In this document: in pieces, positions 1 to 8,316 of the stretch
How positions within the stretch are numbered: position 1 is the first letter of the stretch
Layout: every line of letters starts with the position of its first letter
Assembly: GCF_003634215.1 (NCBI RefSeq)
Contig: NZ_RBWX01000007.1
Coordinates: 1,474,945-1,538,944 of the forward strand
Source of the DNA: Sphingosinicella microcystinivorans
Lineage (GTDB): Bacteria > Pseudomonadota > Alphaproteobacteria > Sphingomonadales > Sphingomonadaceae
Reading direction: 5' to 3'
Length of the DNA: 64,000 nt
Notes under the pieces: generated by a model
The model's input: the letters and a program-made list of their open reading frames with translations, nothing else
Told to the model about the DNA's origin: nothing
Databases searched by the model: none
Position numbers and translations under genes: made by a program

Positions 1-825
1 GTAGACCTTCACCGTATCGAGACGCGCGCCTTTTTCGCCGGTCAGCGGGTCGAACTCGGCGATTTCCTCGATCTCGTCGCCGAAGAAGCTGATGCGCCAG
101 GCCATGTCTTCAAGGTGGCTCGGGAAGATTTCCAGGCTGTCGCCGCGCACACGGAAGGAGCCGCGCACGAAATTCGCGTCGTTGCGCTTGTATTGGAGCG
201 CGACCAGCTTGCGGATCAGCTCGCGATTGTCGACGCTTTCGCCCTTGTTCAGCTTGAACGTCATCGCCGAATAGGTCTCGACCGATCCGATGCCGTAGAG
301 GCACGAGACCGACGCGACGATCAGCACGTCGTCCCGCTCCAGCAGCGCGCGCGTAGCGGAGTGGCGCATCCGATCGATCGCCTCGTTCACCGAGCTTTCC
401 TTCTCGATGTACGTGTCCGACCGGGGAACGTAGGCCTCCGGCTGGTAGTAATCGTAATAGCTGACGAAATATTCGACCGCGTTGTTCGGGAAGAACGATT
501 TGAACTCGCCGTAAAGCTGCGCGGCGAGAATCTTGTTATGGGCGAGCACGAGCGTGGGGCGCTGCAGCGCCTCCACGATTTTCGCCATGGTGAAGGTTTT
601 GCCCGATCCGGTGACGCCCAGCAGCACCTGCTCGCGCTCGCCCGCGTTCAGGCCCGCAACCAGCTCCGCGATCGCCTGCGGCTGGTCGCCGGAGGGCTGA
701 TATTCGCTTGCCAGCTCGAACCGGCGGCCCCCTTCGGACTTCTCCGGACGCTCCGGGCGATGGGGCTGGAACACCGGCTGTTCCGAAGGGTCAGTCAGCG
801 TCGTGCGAATCCGGATGTTGGTCAT
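1..825 (-). CDS. uvrB: Excinuclease ABC subunit UvrB (N-terminal part; gene runs off the window)
   Basis: UvrB is the damage-verifying helicase-like subunit of UvrABC nucleotide excision repair. Only the first 275 codons lie in the window, against a usual length of about 660-730. The Walker A motif GVTGSGKT sits near residues 70-77, followed by the family hallmarks [11 protein letters not shown] and the tyrosine-rich beta-hairpin [10 protein letters not shown] that inserts between DNA strands. The ATG at 825 gives [10 protein letters not shown] and leads into a charged linker before the helicase core. The gene is transcribed away from the DUF3617 genes. Family identity is certain; the C-terminal half cannot be assessed here. 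Confidence 0.97.
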   Translation of the reverse strand, partial: MTNIRIRTTLTDPSEQPVFQPHRPERPEKSEGGRRFELASEYQPSGDQPQAIAELVAGLNAGEREQVLLGVTGSGKTFTMAKIVEALQRPTLVLAHNKILAAQLYGEFKSFFPNNAVEYFVSYYDYYQPEAYVPRSDTYIEKESSVNEAIDRMRHSATRALLERDDVLIVASVSCLYGIGSVETYSAMTFKLNKGESVDNRELIRKLVALQYKRNDANFVRGSFRVRGDSLEIFPSHLEDMAWRISFFGDEIEEIAEFDPLTGEKGARLDTVKVY

Positions 826-857
826 TGCTTAACTATGGGGGGTGTAGGCCGCGAATG

Positions 858-906
858 CCAGATGGGCGCCGTGTGCCTTGAGTCGGGGATGGGAGCGCCC
901 GTCTGG
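858..906. repeat. 12-bp inverted repeat between uvrB and the first DUF3617 gene
   Basis: CCAGATGGGCGC (858-869) faces GCGCCCGTCTGG (895-906) across a 25-base loop; the single mismatch becomes a G-U pair in RNA. It lies between the divergent starts of uvrB (825) and the DUF3617 gene (930), ending just before the latter's AAGGGG ribosome-binding site. There is no T-run, so it does not look like a simple terminator. It may be a 5' leader stem or an operator; function not known. Confidence 0.5.
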
Positions 907-929
907 TGAACGATAAGGGGTCTAGAGAG

Positions 930-1400
930 ATGAAACGTGTGCTTGCCGGTGCCTGTATCGCGCTCGTTGCAGCGTCCGCTGTTGCGGCGCCGAAGTCGAC
1001 CGCGACGAAGGTACCAACCTCCACAAATGCGCTTTGGGTGACGACCGGATCGATCGTCAGCGTGTCCGGAGCGGGCCTTACCGCCGAACAAATCGAAACG
1101 ATCAAACAGCAGAAGCTTTCCAACACGACCTGCATGGCACGCAGCCCCAAGCCCGCGGATATCCAGACCGCGATCGGCAACACGTTCGGGTCGTGCACCT
1201 TCTCGAAGTTCGGCCTGGCCAAAACAACCATTCGCGCAACGATGAAGTGCAACGGCACCTATGGTCCGATGGATGCGGACTTCCTCGGTTCGCGCGGCTC
1301 AACCAGCTATTCGGGCACCAATAACGCGGTTTTCCCGAACACGGGGGGCGATGTTTACGTGAAGTCGGTGATCAGCGGGAAGATCAGCGGCAACTGCTGA
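930..1400 (+). CDS. DUF3617-type exported protein, copy 1
   Basis: The product is a small exported protein of 156 residues. A signal peptide (MKRVLAGACIALVAASAVA) is followed by a compact domain with the pattern LWVTTGSIVSVSGAG, a conserved TTCMA cysteine near the middle, GSCTFSKF, and a carboxy-terminal GKISGNC. This layout matches the DUF3617 family common in sphingomonads, whose function is unknown; I assign the family from memory of its pattern. The ATG at 930 is preferred over an in-frame GTG at 906 because an AAGGGG ribosome-binding site lies just before it. It is followed 29 bases later by a close paralogue with a near-identical leader. The periplasmic location is inferred from the signal peptide. 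Confidence 0.75.
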   Translation: MKRVLAGACIALVAASAVAAPKSTATKVPTSTNALWVTTGSIVSVSGAGLTAEQIETIKQQKLSNTTCMARSPKPADIQTAIGNTFGSCTFSKFGLAKTTIRATMKCNGTYGPMDADFLGSRGSTSYSGTNNAVFPNTGGDVYVKSVISGKISGNC

Positions 1401-1429
1401 AGGTGTGTAAACGACAAGGGGTCTTCGAA

Positions 1430-1882
1430 ATGATGCGTACTGTAAAATTCATACTGCCGATCCTCATCGCAGCCGGATTTCCGGCGGGCGCCGAGGCCGC
1501 CAGCAAATCGCTTTGGACGACGACGGGGACGATCGCCTCCGTGACGGGGCCGGGCGCGGACGCGGAAACGCAGAAAACCCTGAAATCAATGCCGATCAAT
1601 CATACCGTCTGCGCAGCGAAAATGCCGGGCAACAGCGAGATCAAATCCGTGATCGGCGCGGCGTTCGGCACCTGCAAGTACTCGACCTTCGCGGTTCGGG
1701 TCGGCCGGGTGACTGCAAAGGCGCAGTGCACGGGCGGCCTCTACGGAGATGCCAGCATCGCGTTCAACGGCACGTTCAACGGCACGACCTACTACGGTTC
1801 GAACACCTCCGTGTTCAAGACCAGCACCGGCGATCTGACGGTGCGTTCCAACATCAGCGGCAAGGTCGGCGGCAGCTGCTGA
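1430..1882 (+). CDS. DUF3617-type exported protein, copy 2
   Basis: This 150-residue exported protein is a tandem paralogue of the gene at 930. After a signal peptide (ILPILIAAGFPAGAEA) come LWTTTGTIASVTGPG, a central HTVCAA cysteine, GTCKYSTF and the end GKVGGSC. The start is one of two adjacent ATGs (1430, 1433), with AAGGGG upstream. The 15 bases ahead of the start (1410-1424) match 909-923 of copy 1 at 14 positions, so the duplication included the ribosome-binding region. The two genes probably share a transcript. Function is unknown. Confidence 0.75.
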   Translation: MMRTVKFILPILIAAGFPAGAEAASKSLWTTTGTIASVTGPGADAETQKTLKSMPINHTVCAAKMPGNSEIKSVIGAAFGTCKYSTFAVRVGRVTAKAQCTGGLYGDASIAFNGTFNGTTYYGSNTSVFKTSTGDLTVRSNISGKVGGSC

Positions 1883-1966
1883 TGCTTTTCGGGGCGGGCC
1901 GGCTGGCGGTCCGCTCCGCGCCTTGCTAGCCTCGCCTCTCGTATCCTTGGGAAACGGGAGGGATTC

Positions 1967-3334
1967 TTGCTCGGCTACACCAACGCTCTAGGGCGTACGC
2001 GTCACGCTTTCGGCGCAAAGCGATTTCTGCTTGCCGCTGTTGCCGCAGCGGCGCTCGGCAGCCCGGCCGCTGCTGATCCGGCGCTGAAATCGGCGATCAA
2101 GGTGGATTACGACGCCTACCTCGGCCCGCTGTTCACGCATTTTCACCAGAACCCCGAGCTGTCCTATCTCGAAACCGAGACGGCGAAGCGCATGGCGGCG
2201 GAGCTGAAGAAAGCCGGCGCAACCGTCACGACCGGTGTCGGCGGCACCGGCGTTGTCGGCGTGATGAAGAACGGCGAGGGCCCCGTGCTGCTGCTGCGCG
2301 CCGATATGGACGGGCTTCCGGTCGAGGAAAAGTCGGGACTGTCCTACGCTTCCAAGGTTACGCAGAAAGGCCTCGACGGGCAGGTTTATCCGGTGATGCA
2401 CGCGTGCGGCCACGATACGCACATCACGGCGATGGTGGGCACGGCGCGCCGCCTTGCCACGATGAAGGACAAGTGGAAAGGTACGATCCTGTTCGTCGTG
2501 CAGCCCGCCGAGGAGCGCGTGGGCGGCGCGAAGGCGATGCTCGCCGACGGGCTCTACACGCGTTTCCCGAAGCCCGACTACGCGGTCGCGTTCCACGTCG
2601 CCTCGAACCTGCCATCGGGCAAGATCAGCGCGTCTGAAGGCCTGCAATACTCCTCGGCCGATAGCGTCGACATCACGGTACACGGTGTCGGCGCGCACGG
2701 TGCCGCGCCGCACGCGGGCAAGGACCCTGTATACATCGCCTCCGCGATCGTGGTAGCGCTGCAGTCGATCGTCAGCCGCGAGGTCGGCCCGCTGTCGCCT
2801 GCGGTGATCACCGTCGGTGCATTCCATGCGGGGCACAAGCACAACATCATCTCCGATCGCGCCGACCTCCAGCTCACCGTACGTGCCAACGATGAGGCGA
2901 CGCGCGCCCAGCTGATCGCCGCGATCGAACGCGTGGCGAAGAACGTCGCACGCGCGAACGGTGTCGCAGAGGACAAGCTGCCCGACGTGAAGGTCAGCGA
3001 GGGCACGCCCACGACGATCAATGATGGGCCGCTCGCCCGGCGCATGAACGCGGCATTCGCGCGCGATCTGGGGCCGGACGTGATGATCCCGTTCGTGCAG
3101 GAATCGATGGGGGCGGAGGATTTCGCCTTTTTCGTGCAGCGCGAACTCAAGGTGCCAGGATATTATTTCGGGGTGGGCGGCACGCCGCAGGCGGCGTTCG
3201 ATGCGGCGAAGGCGGGCGGTCCGCCGGTGCCTTCGCACCACTCACCACTGTTCAAGGTCGCGCCGGAGCCTGCGGTAACGCTCGGCACCGAGGCGATGGT
3301 GAGTGCGGCGCTTGAGCTGCTGAAGCCGAAATGA
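1967..3334 (+). CDS. Exported M20 family amidohydrolase / metallopeptidase
   Basis: This is a 455-residue hydrolase of the M20 (IAA-amino acid hydrolase, hippurate hydrolase, AbgA-type) family, which cleaves amide bonds of N-acyl amino acids or small peptides using two metal ions. Visible metal-site motifs are RADMDGLP, HACGHDTH and PAEE, with a dimerisation-domain segment HGVGAHGAAPHAGKDP and a late MGAEDFAFF. A hydrophobic stretch (FLLAAVAAAALGSPAAA) near residues 20-36 indicates export. The start is a TTG at 1967 preceded by GGGAGGG. It lies between DUF3617 genes but no shared role is evident. The substrate cannot be read from sequence. Confidence 0.9.
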   Translation: MLGYTNALGRTRHAFGAKRFLLAAVAAAALGSPAAADPALKSAIKVDYDAYLGPLFTHFHQNPELSYLETETAKRMAAELKKAGATVTTGVGGTGVVGVMKNGEGPVLLLRADMDGLPVEEKSGLSYASKVTQKGLDGQVYPVMHACGHDTHITAMVGTARRLATMKDKWKGTILFVVQPAEERVGGAKAMLADGLYTRFPKPDYAVAFHVASNLPSGKISASEGLQYSSADSVDITVHGVGAHGAAPHAGKDPVYIASAIVVALQSIVSREVGPLSPAVITVGAFHAGHKHNIISDRADLQLTVRANDEATRAQLIAAIERVAKNVARANGVAEDKLPDVKVSEGTPTTINDGPLARRMNAAFARDLGPDVMIPFVQESMGAEDFAFFVQRELKVPGYYFGVGGTPQAAFDAAKAGGPPVPSHHSPLFKVAPEPAVTLGTEAMVSAALELLKPK

Positions 3335-3426
3335 GGATATTTCACGGTTAACAAGCTGTTATCTTTACCTTGATGGCGCCTACACTATAATCGTGGGCGT
3401 CATTTCTCACAAAAAAGGGCTTCCTC

Positions 3427-3879
3427 ATGCGCGCCGGGTTCAGGCTCCTGCTTGCAGCAAGCGCGGCGGTGCCTTTGGCAGCCTTCGCTGGCAACACGCT
3501 CTCGCCGGGCAAATGGGCCTCGGCCGGCGCCGTCACTTCCATCGATATGCCGGGAATGCCGCCGGAGGCGCTGGCGATGATGAAGAAGCGCCCGATCAAC
3601 CACAGCTATTGCCTGACGCCCGAACAGGCGGCGAAAGATCCGCGCCAGATGTTCAAGGGCGACAATGGCGAGTGCGAATACACGAAGTTCAGTATGGCGG
3701 ACGGCAAGCTGAACGCGGTCATGCAGTGCAAGGGACCGCAGGGCAAGATGACGATGACGATGCACGGCACCTACAGCGCCAGCAGCTATGAATCGACCAA
3801 CGTCATGGTCGTGGAAGGCCCCCGCGGCAACATGAAGATGACCTCGAAGATCAGCGGCAAACGCACGGGCGCCTGCTAG
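3427..3879 (+). CDS. DUF3617-type exported protein, copy 3
   Basis: This third, more diverged DUF3617-type protein has 150 residues. It has a signal peptide (LLLAASAAVPLAAFA), GKWASAGAVTSIDMPGMPPEA, a central NHSYCL cysteine, GECEYTKF and a carboxy-terminal KISGKRTGAC. The PG-rich insert after the first strand is closer to the classical DUF3617 pattern than in copies 1 and 2. It is separated from them by the M20 hydrolase gene and begins with a run of AT-rich upstream sequence. Function is unknown; periplasmic location is inferred. Confidence 0.75.
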   Translation: MRAGFRLLLAASAAVPLAAFAGNTLSPGKWASAGAVTSIDMPGMPPEALAMMKKRPINHSYCLTPEQAAKDPRQMFKGDNGECEYTKFSMADGKLNAVMQCKGPQGKMTMTMHGTYSASSYESTNVMVVEGPRGNMKMTSKISGKRTGAC

Positions 3880-3955
3880 GCCTACCTCTCAAACCTCCCT
3901 GCTTGTGGAAGTGCCGGCGCTTTCATAGCTTTCACAGGACCTGGGGAGGAACACC

Positions 3956-5260
3956 ATGAAAGCCATGACCGGAATCGCCCTCGTTGCGGCGATCCTTGCC
4001 GTATCCGCGCGTGCGGAGCCTGCGTTTCCCGATGCCGCCGCCAGCGACCCCGTAAAGCTCGGCTGGATGCAGGGCTCGCCGCCACCGCCCGAAAAGCGGA
4101 TCGCGTTCGACGACTACAGCTTCTTCACTTTCCCGCAGTGGCGCTGGAGCTTTTCGCACTGGCGCGAGCTGATGCCCTCGGTTGGCGTTTCGCGCGGGGC
4201 AGGGCCGGTACATACGTTACCGCGCGCCGAGCGTAGCGACATTGACGGTGTCACGTTCACGCCGATAGGCGGCACCAAGCCGATGACGTGGGTAGAGTCC
4301 CTCTCGGCCAACTACACGGACGGCATCGTCGTGCTTCACAAGGGGCGGGTCGTTTACGAGCGCTATTTCGGCGCGCTGAAACCGGAAGGCGAGCACATCG
4401 CCTTTTCCGTCACCAAGTCGTTCGTCGGCACGCTTGCGTCGATGCTGGTCGTGGAAGGCAAGATCGATCCGGCGAGGACGGTGGCGTTCTATATGCCCGA
4501 ACTGAAGGACAGCGGCTTCGGCGACGCGACCGTCCGCCAGGTGATGGACATGACGACCGGGCTCGACTTCACCGAAAAGTACGGCGACCCCAATTCCTCG
4601 TTCGCGGGCTATGTCGCGGCGCTGGGTGCGGCGCCCCGGCCAAAGGACTATGCCGGGCCGAATGGCGACTATGCCTATCTTGCCACCGTGAAGAAGGCGG
4701 GCGCGCACGGCGAAGGCTTCACCTACCGCACCGTCAATACCGACGTGCTCGGCTGGATCGTTTCCCGAGTCGGCGGCAAACCCTTCACCGAGCAGCTTTC
4801 GGAGCGGATCTGGGCGCCGATGGGCGCGGAGGCGGACGGCTATTTCCAGGTCGATCCGGTGGGGACGCCGTTCGCTGGCGGCGGCTTCAACATGCGCCTG
4901 CGCGACCTCGCGCGCTTCGGCGAATTGATGCGGCTTGGTGGACGCATGGGCGGCAAGCAGATCGTGCCGGAAGCGGCCATCGCCGACATCGTGCGCGGCG
5001 CCCGCAAGGAAGATTTCGCCAAGGCGGGCTACGCGACGCTGCCGGGCTGGAGCTACCGGAATCAATGGTGGGTCAGCCACAACGCACACGGCGCCTACAC
5101 CGCGCGCGGCATCCACGGGCAGGCGGTCTACATCGATCCCAAGGCCGAAATGGTTATCGCCCGTTTCGCCTCGCACCCGATGGCGGGCAACGTGAACTTT
5201 GATCCGACATCGCTTCCGGCATATCAGGCGGTGGCAGAGCATCTCATGGCAAAGGATTGA
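3956..5260 (+). CDS. Exported serine hydrolase of the beta-lactamase (class C / EstB-NylB) fold
   Basis: The protein has 434 residues with a signal peptide (IALVAAILAVSARA). The catalytic SxxK motif is SVTK at about residues 151-154, followed by a Y-R-T-V-N segment near 257-261 that corresponds to the Tyr region of the second motif, and a late HGQAVYIDPKAEMV strand. The order and spacing resemble 6-aminohexanoate-dimer hydrolase and EstB-type esterases rather than true beta-lactamases. A good ribosome-binding site (GGGAGG) precedes the ATG. A lipoprotein gene follows after three bases, so the two probably form an operon. Substrate unknown; antibiotic hydrolysis should not be assumed. Confidence 0.85.
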   Translation: MKAMTGIALVAAILAVSARAEPAFPDAAASDPVKLGWMQGSPPPPEKRIAFDDYSFFTFPQWRWSFSHWRELMPSVGVSRGAGPVHTLPRAERSDIDGVTFTPIGGTKPMTWVESLSANYTDGIVVLHKGRVVYERYFGALKPEGEHIAFSVTKSFVGTLASMLVVEGKIDPARTVAFYMPELKDSGFGDATVRQVMDMTTGLDFTEKYGDPNSSFAGYVAALGAAPRPKDYAGPNGDYAYLATVKKAGAHGEGFTYRTVNTDVLGWIVSRVGGKPFTEQLSERIWAPMGAEADGYFQVDPVGTPFAGGGFNMRLRDLARFGELMRLGGRMGGKQIVPEAAIADIVRGARKEDFAKAGYATLPGWSYRNQWWVSHNAHGAYTARGIHGQAVYIDPKAEMVIARFASHPMAGNVNFDPTSLPAYQAVAEHLMAKD

Positions 5261-5263
5261 AGC

Positions 5264-5785
5264 GTGGTCCCACGGGTTCGAATCTTCGCGCTCCTCGGCG
5301 CGCTGCCTCTCACAGCGTGTCTGGAAACCTACCCATCGTATGAGATGGTCAAATCAAGCCGCGAGATGCCTGTTCCCCCAGGCAGGTATCAACTCTGCGA
5401 AACACAAAAGAACAGCTGTTCCGACGTGACGATCCGGCATGGCGATGCCGAGATGATCCTGACCCACAAGGGCGATGATTTTGTGCTGCAGGCTGATGGC
5501 GCGTCGCTCGCGGACAATTGGCTTGTGGTCGCCAAGCTAGAAGGCATGGCCGTTTTCGTGTGGGTCGACCGGCACAAGGACGGCGTTTTCCACATACAGG
5601 CGCCCAAGTGTCATGCTGCGCTGCTCAAGAAGGTGCGCGGAGACGAGGCCGAAGCGGAAGGCGGGCGGTGCCGCGTTTCCGGCCAGTTTCAGGCTGCTGG
5701 CTACATGCATGCACTTTTCGCCGAACCCGCCGATCAGCGCTTCGACCCGACTGCCGACATGACCCTCCGTCCGAAAAGCTCTTAA
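5264..5785 (+). CDS. Putative lipoprotein of unknown function
   Basis: This 173-residue protein starts with GTG at 5264. Its amino end (FALLGALPLTAC) carries a lipobox LTAC, so Cys19 is the likely lipidated residue. The rest is a soluble domain with no motif I recognise; it includes several further cysteines (LCETQKNSC, PKCH, GRCRV). It follows the beta-lactamase-fold hydrolase by three bases and is probably co-transcribed. Its stop overlaps by four bases the end of the convergent antiporter gene. Confidence 0.6.
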   Translation: MVPRVRIFALLGALPLTACLETYPSYEMVKSSREMPVPPGRYQLCETQKNSCSDVTIRHGDAEMILTHKGDDFVLQADGASLADNWLVVAKLEGMAVFVWVDRHKDGVFHIQAPKCHAALLKKVRGDEAEAEGGRCRVSGQFQAAGYMHALFAEPADQRFDPTADMTLRPKSS

Positions 5786-6978
5786 GCGGGTTTTTCAGTC
5801 GGCTCTGCACGCCCTGCCAGCCGGTCCGCCAGCTTGAACATGAATGGGTTGAGCGCGATCGAGAGCAGTGCTGCGGCCAGGATCAGGTTGTTCGTTTCCT
5901 TTGAGATCAGTTCGAGCGTCACGCCGAGCCCGGCAAGGATGAACGAGAACTCCCCGATCTGCGCAAGGCTGGCAGCGATGGTGAGCCCTTCGTGGCGCTC
6001 GCGCTTGAACACGCTGGTAACGGCGACGGCCGCGATCGACTTGCCGATCAGGATGATCGCCAGCGTCGCCACGACGCCGATCGGCTCCCGAATAAGCGTT
6101 GAGGGGTCGAACAACATGCCCACGGATACGAAGAACAGCACGGCGAATGCATCGCGCAGCGGCAGCGAGCGTTCCGCCGCGTTGTGGCCGAGCGGCGTGC
6201 TGTTGAGGACGAGGCCCGCAACGAACGCACCGAGCGCGAAGGATGCGCCAAACACCGCATAAGCCAGCCAGGCAATGCCGAGTGCGATTGCGAGCACGCC
6301 GAGCGTGAACAGTTCGCGTGAGCGCGTGTGTGCGATCCACGTCAGGATCACCGGCATGGCGCGCACGCCGACAACGAACATCAGGGCAAGGAATGCGGCG
6401 ATCTTGACGAAGGTCCAGGCGATTTCGCGTGCGATTGCCGCGCCGCCGCCCATGTCGCCCATGTTCGCCAGCAGCGGCAGCAGGACGAGCGCTATGATGA
6501 TGACGAGATCCTCAACGAGAAGCCAGCCGACAGCGATCTGTCCGATGCTCGTTTTGAGCTGTCCACGACTTTCGATCGCGCGCAGCAGCACCACAGTCGA
6601 TGCGACGGAGAGCGAGAAGCCGAAGATCGCGGCTTCCGGTCCCGACATGCCCATCAGCAGTCCGGTTCCCCAGCCAAGCGCGGTGGCGGCGACGATCTGC
6701 GCGATCGCACCCGGCAGCGCGATCGACTGAACGCGCATCAGCTCCTTTGGCGAGAAATGCAGCCCGACACCGAACATCAGCAGGATGACGCCGATTTCGG
6801 CAAGCTGGGGCGCGAGCGATTGGTCCGCAACCCAGCCCGGCGTGAAGGGGCCGACGACCACGCCGGCAACAAGATATCCGACGATCGGGGAGAGTTTCAG
6901 CCGGTTCGCCAGCATCCCGAACAGAAAGGCAAGCACGAAGCCGCCGACGAGAATGAGGATCAGGTTGTCGTGGTGCAC
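5782..6978 (-). CDS. Cation:proton antiporter, CPA2 (KefB/YbaL-type) membrane domain only
   Basis: This 398-residue integral membrane protein is almost entirely hydrophobic, with about 12 membrane segments. It starts ILVGGFVLAFLFGMLANRL and carries the CPA2 signatures SPIVGYLVAG, FGVGLHFSPKEL and a conserved LLVEDLV stretch containing the ion-binding Asp. KefB and YbaL are about 550-600 residues because they end in a TrkA-N/RCK regulatory domain; here the protein stops shortly after the last helix (AGRAEPTEKPA). The start is a GTG at 6978. It probably exchanges K+ or Na+ for protons. Ungated activity is an inference from the missing domain. Confidence 0.85.
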   Translation of the reverse strand: MHHDNLILILVGGFVLAFLFGMLANRLKLSPIVGYLVAGVVVGPFTPGWVADQSLAPQLAEIGVILLMFGVGLHFSPKELMRVQSIALPGAIAQIVAATALGWGTGLLMGMSGPEAAIFGFSLSVASTVVLLRAIESRGQLKTSIGQIAVGWLLVEDLVIIIALVLLPLLANMGDMGGGAAIAREIAWTFVKIAAFLALMFVVGVRAMPVILTWIAHTRSRELFTLGVLAIALGIAWLAYAVFGASFALGAFVAGLVLNSTPLGHNAAERSLPLRDAFAVLFFVSVGMLFDPSTLIREPIGVVATLAIILIGKSIAAVAVTSVFKRERHEGLTIAASLAQIGEFSFILAGLGVTLELISKETNNLILAAALLSIALNPFMFKLADRLAGRAEPTEKPA

Positions 6979-7082
6979 GCGCCTCGCATTTCGATTTCGA
7001 ATTGAGTTTCTATGATCTTATACAGGCGGAAGCTGACGCGTCACCCGTACTTGTCAAATAATGGGTCTCGATTGCGGCTCGT

Positions 7083-8189
7083 TCAAGACGCGGGCCGAAT
7101 TGTCGCAACGGTCGCGCGTTCCCCCCTCAGCCGTCCGCCGCTCAAAACCTCCGCCGCGCGCGGTGCGAACAGAATCAGGCACTGGCCGAGCCCCAGCGCG
7201 AAACCGAGGGCAAGCAGCGGATGCACGAGGAGAAGGAGCGGGTAGGCAGGGGAGCCGAGTGGGCCCGTCAGTGCTTCGAACAGCGGCGTCGCCAGCCAGA
7301 TCAGGATCATGTGCGAGCAGAAGAGGAAGAAGGCATAAGGTTCAAGCCAGCGGAACATCGCCGGACGCGCGGCAAGCCCCCACGCGATGCGCGCGAAGGC
7401 GAGGGCTGCGGCGAGGCGCAGCCCGAGATCGAGCAGAGGGACGAGTTTCTGCGCCATCGCGACGCTTCCGGGCACGGGAATGCTGACGATCAGCTTGATC
7501 GCCGCGATGGCGATGAAGGGCGCAAGCGCCACCGGCAACGGGACGTCGGCAATGCGCGTGGCCAGATCGTGGCGGCGGGCAGCGATGCCGAGCAGGAAGA
7601 ACAGCAGGATTTGCGGCCTCAGCATCAGCGGAAAGAACCAGCCCGAGACGCTCCACGCCGCGACAATCAGGATCGCACTCGTCATCCAGGGGCCGCGCAA
7701 CCGGAGCAGCAGCGGCGCCATCGCCATGCACACGAAAAGGTCGCGCAGGAACGGCGTCTGCACGTTGATGTGGTTGGGCGTGAGAATCGAGAAAAGCTCG
7801 TCGATCAGCCACCAGAGGCTTTCGGGAATCGGCGCCTTCAGCAAGCCGAGCCAGGCTGTGCCCGATACGAGAAGGATGGCAAGCGCGTTCCACAGCGCCA
7901 TCGGCAGCAGGATCACACGCGCCTTGCGCGCGATGAACGTGCGCCAGGATTTGATGACGGTGCCAGCGACGAGATAGCCGGAGATCATGCCGAGCAGGGG
8001 CACCGCGCTGCGGCCGAACACCTCCATCAGCACGGTACGGAGCATGCCTTGTCCGCTCGACGATGCCGCTGCGAGTTCAGCGCCGCCAAGGCCCGTCCAT
8101 GCATGAACATAGACGATGCCGAGTACACACAGCACGCGGGTCACGGCGATCGTGTCGGAAAGGCGCGGGGAGAGCGGTTCGCTCCGCAT
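7083..8189 (-). CDS. Membrane acyltransferase of the acyltransferase-3 family
   Basis: This 368-residue protein has about ten transmembrane segments. Near its amino end is the family hallmark pattern VTRVLCVLGIVYVHAW, with the conserved His in the first helix, and a later LGMISGYLVAG segment. Members O-acetylate or otherwise acylate surface polysaccharides, glucans or small molecules. The ATG at 8189 is preferred to one 45 bases upstream because a purine-rich GGAAAGGGA lies before it. It stands alone between the antiporter and fumarase genes on the same strand. Substrate unknown. Confidence 0.8.
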   Translation of the reverse strand: MRSEPLSPRLSDTIAVTRVLCVLGIVYVHAWTGLGGAELAAASSSGQGMLRTVLMEVFGRSAVPLLGMISGYLVAGTVIKSWRTFIARKARVILLPMALWNALAILLVSGTAWLGLLKAPIPESLWWLIDELFSILTPNHINVQTPFLRDLFVCMAMAPLLLRLRGPWMTSAILIVAAWSVSGWFFPLMLRPQILLFFLLGIAARRHDLATRIADVPLPVALAPFIAIAAIKLIVSIPVPGSVAMAQKLVPLLDLGLRLAAALAFARIAWGLAARPAMFRWLEPYAFFLFCSHMILIWLATPLFEALTGPLGSPAYPLLLLVHPLLALGFALGLGQCLILFAPRAAEVLSGGRLRGERATVATIRPAS

Positions 8190-8316
8190 CAGTTCACGCG
8201 TTCCCTTTCCTGCTCCATGCCGACCTGCAGGCACGGATCACGAACGGTTCCGCCAAACCCGGGGTTCCCGCGGCGTACTCGTGATCCGTCCCGAAATGCA
8301 GGCGACTCGGCGCGCG

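Noticed and set aside
1988-3241. 417-codon minus-strand frame opposite the M20 hydrolase
   Set aside because: Antisense to a gene with all metal-site motifs; no recognisable protein pattern.
3348-3362. CtrA-like site TTAA-N7-TTAT before the third DUF3617 gene
   Set aside because: The second half-site deviates, and AT-rich intergenic DNA makes one mismatch sites common.
3956-5260. Antibiotic-resistance beta-lactamase
   Set aside because: SxxK is present but overall arrangement fits EstB/NylB-type hydrolases; no basis for a resistance claim.
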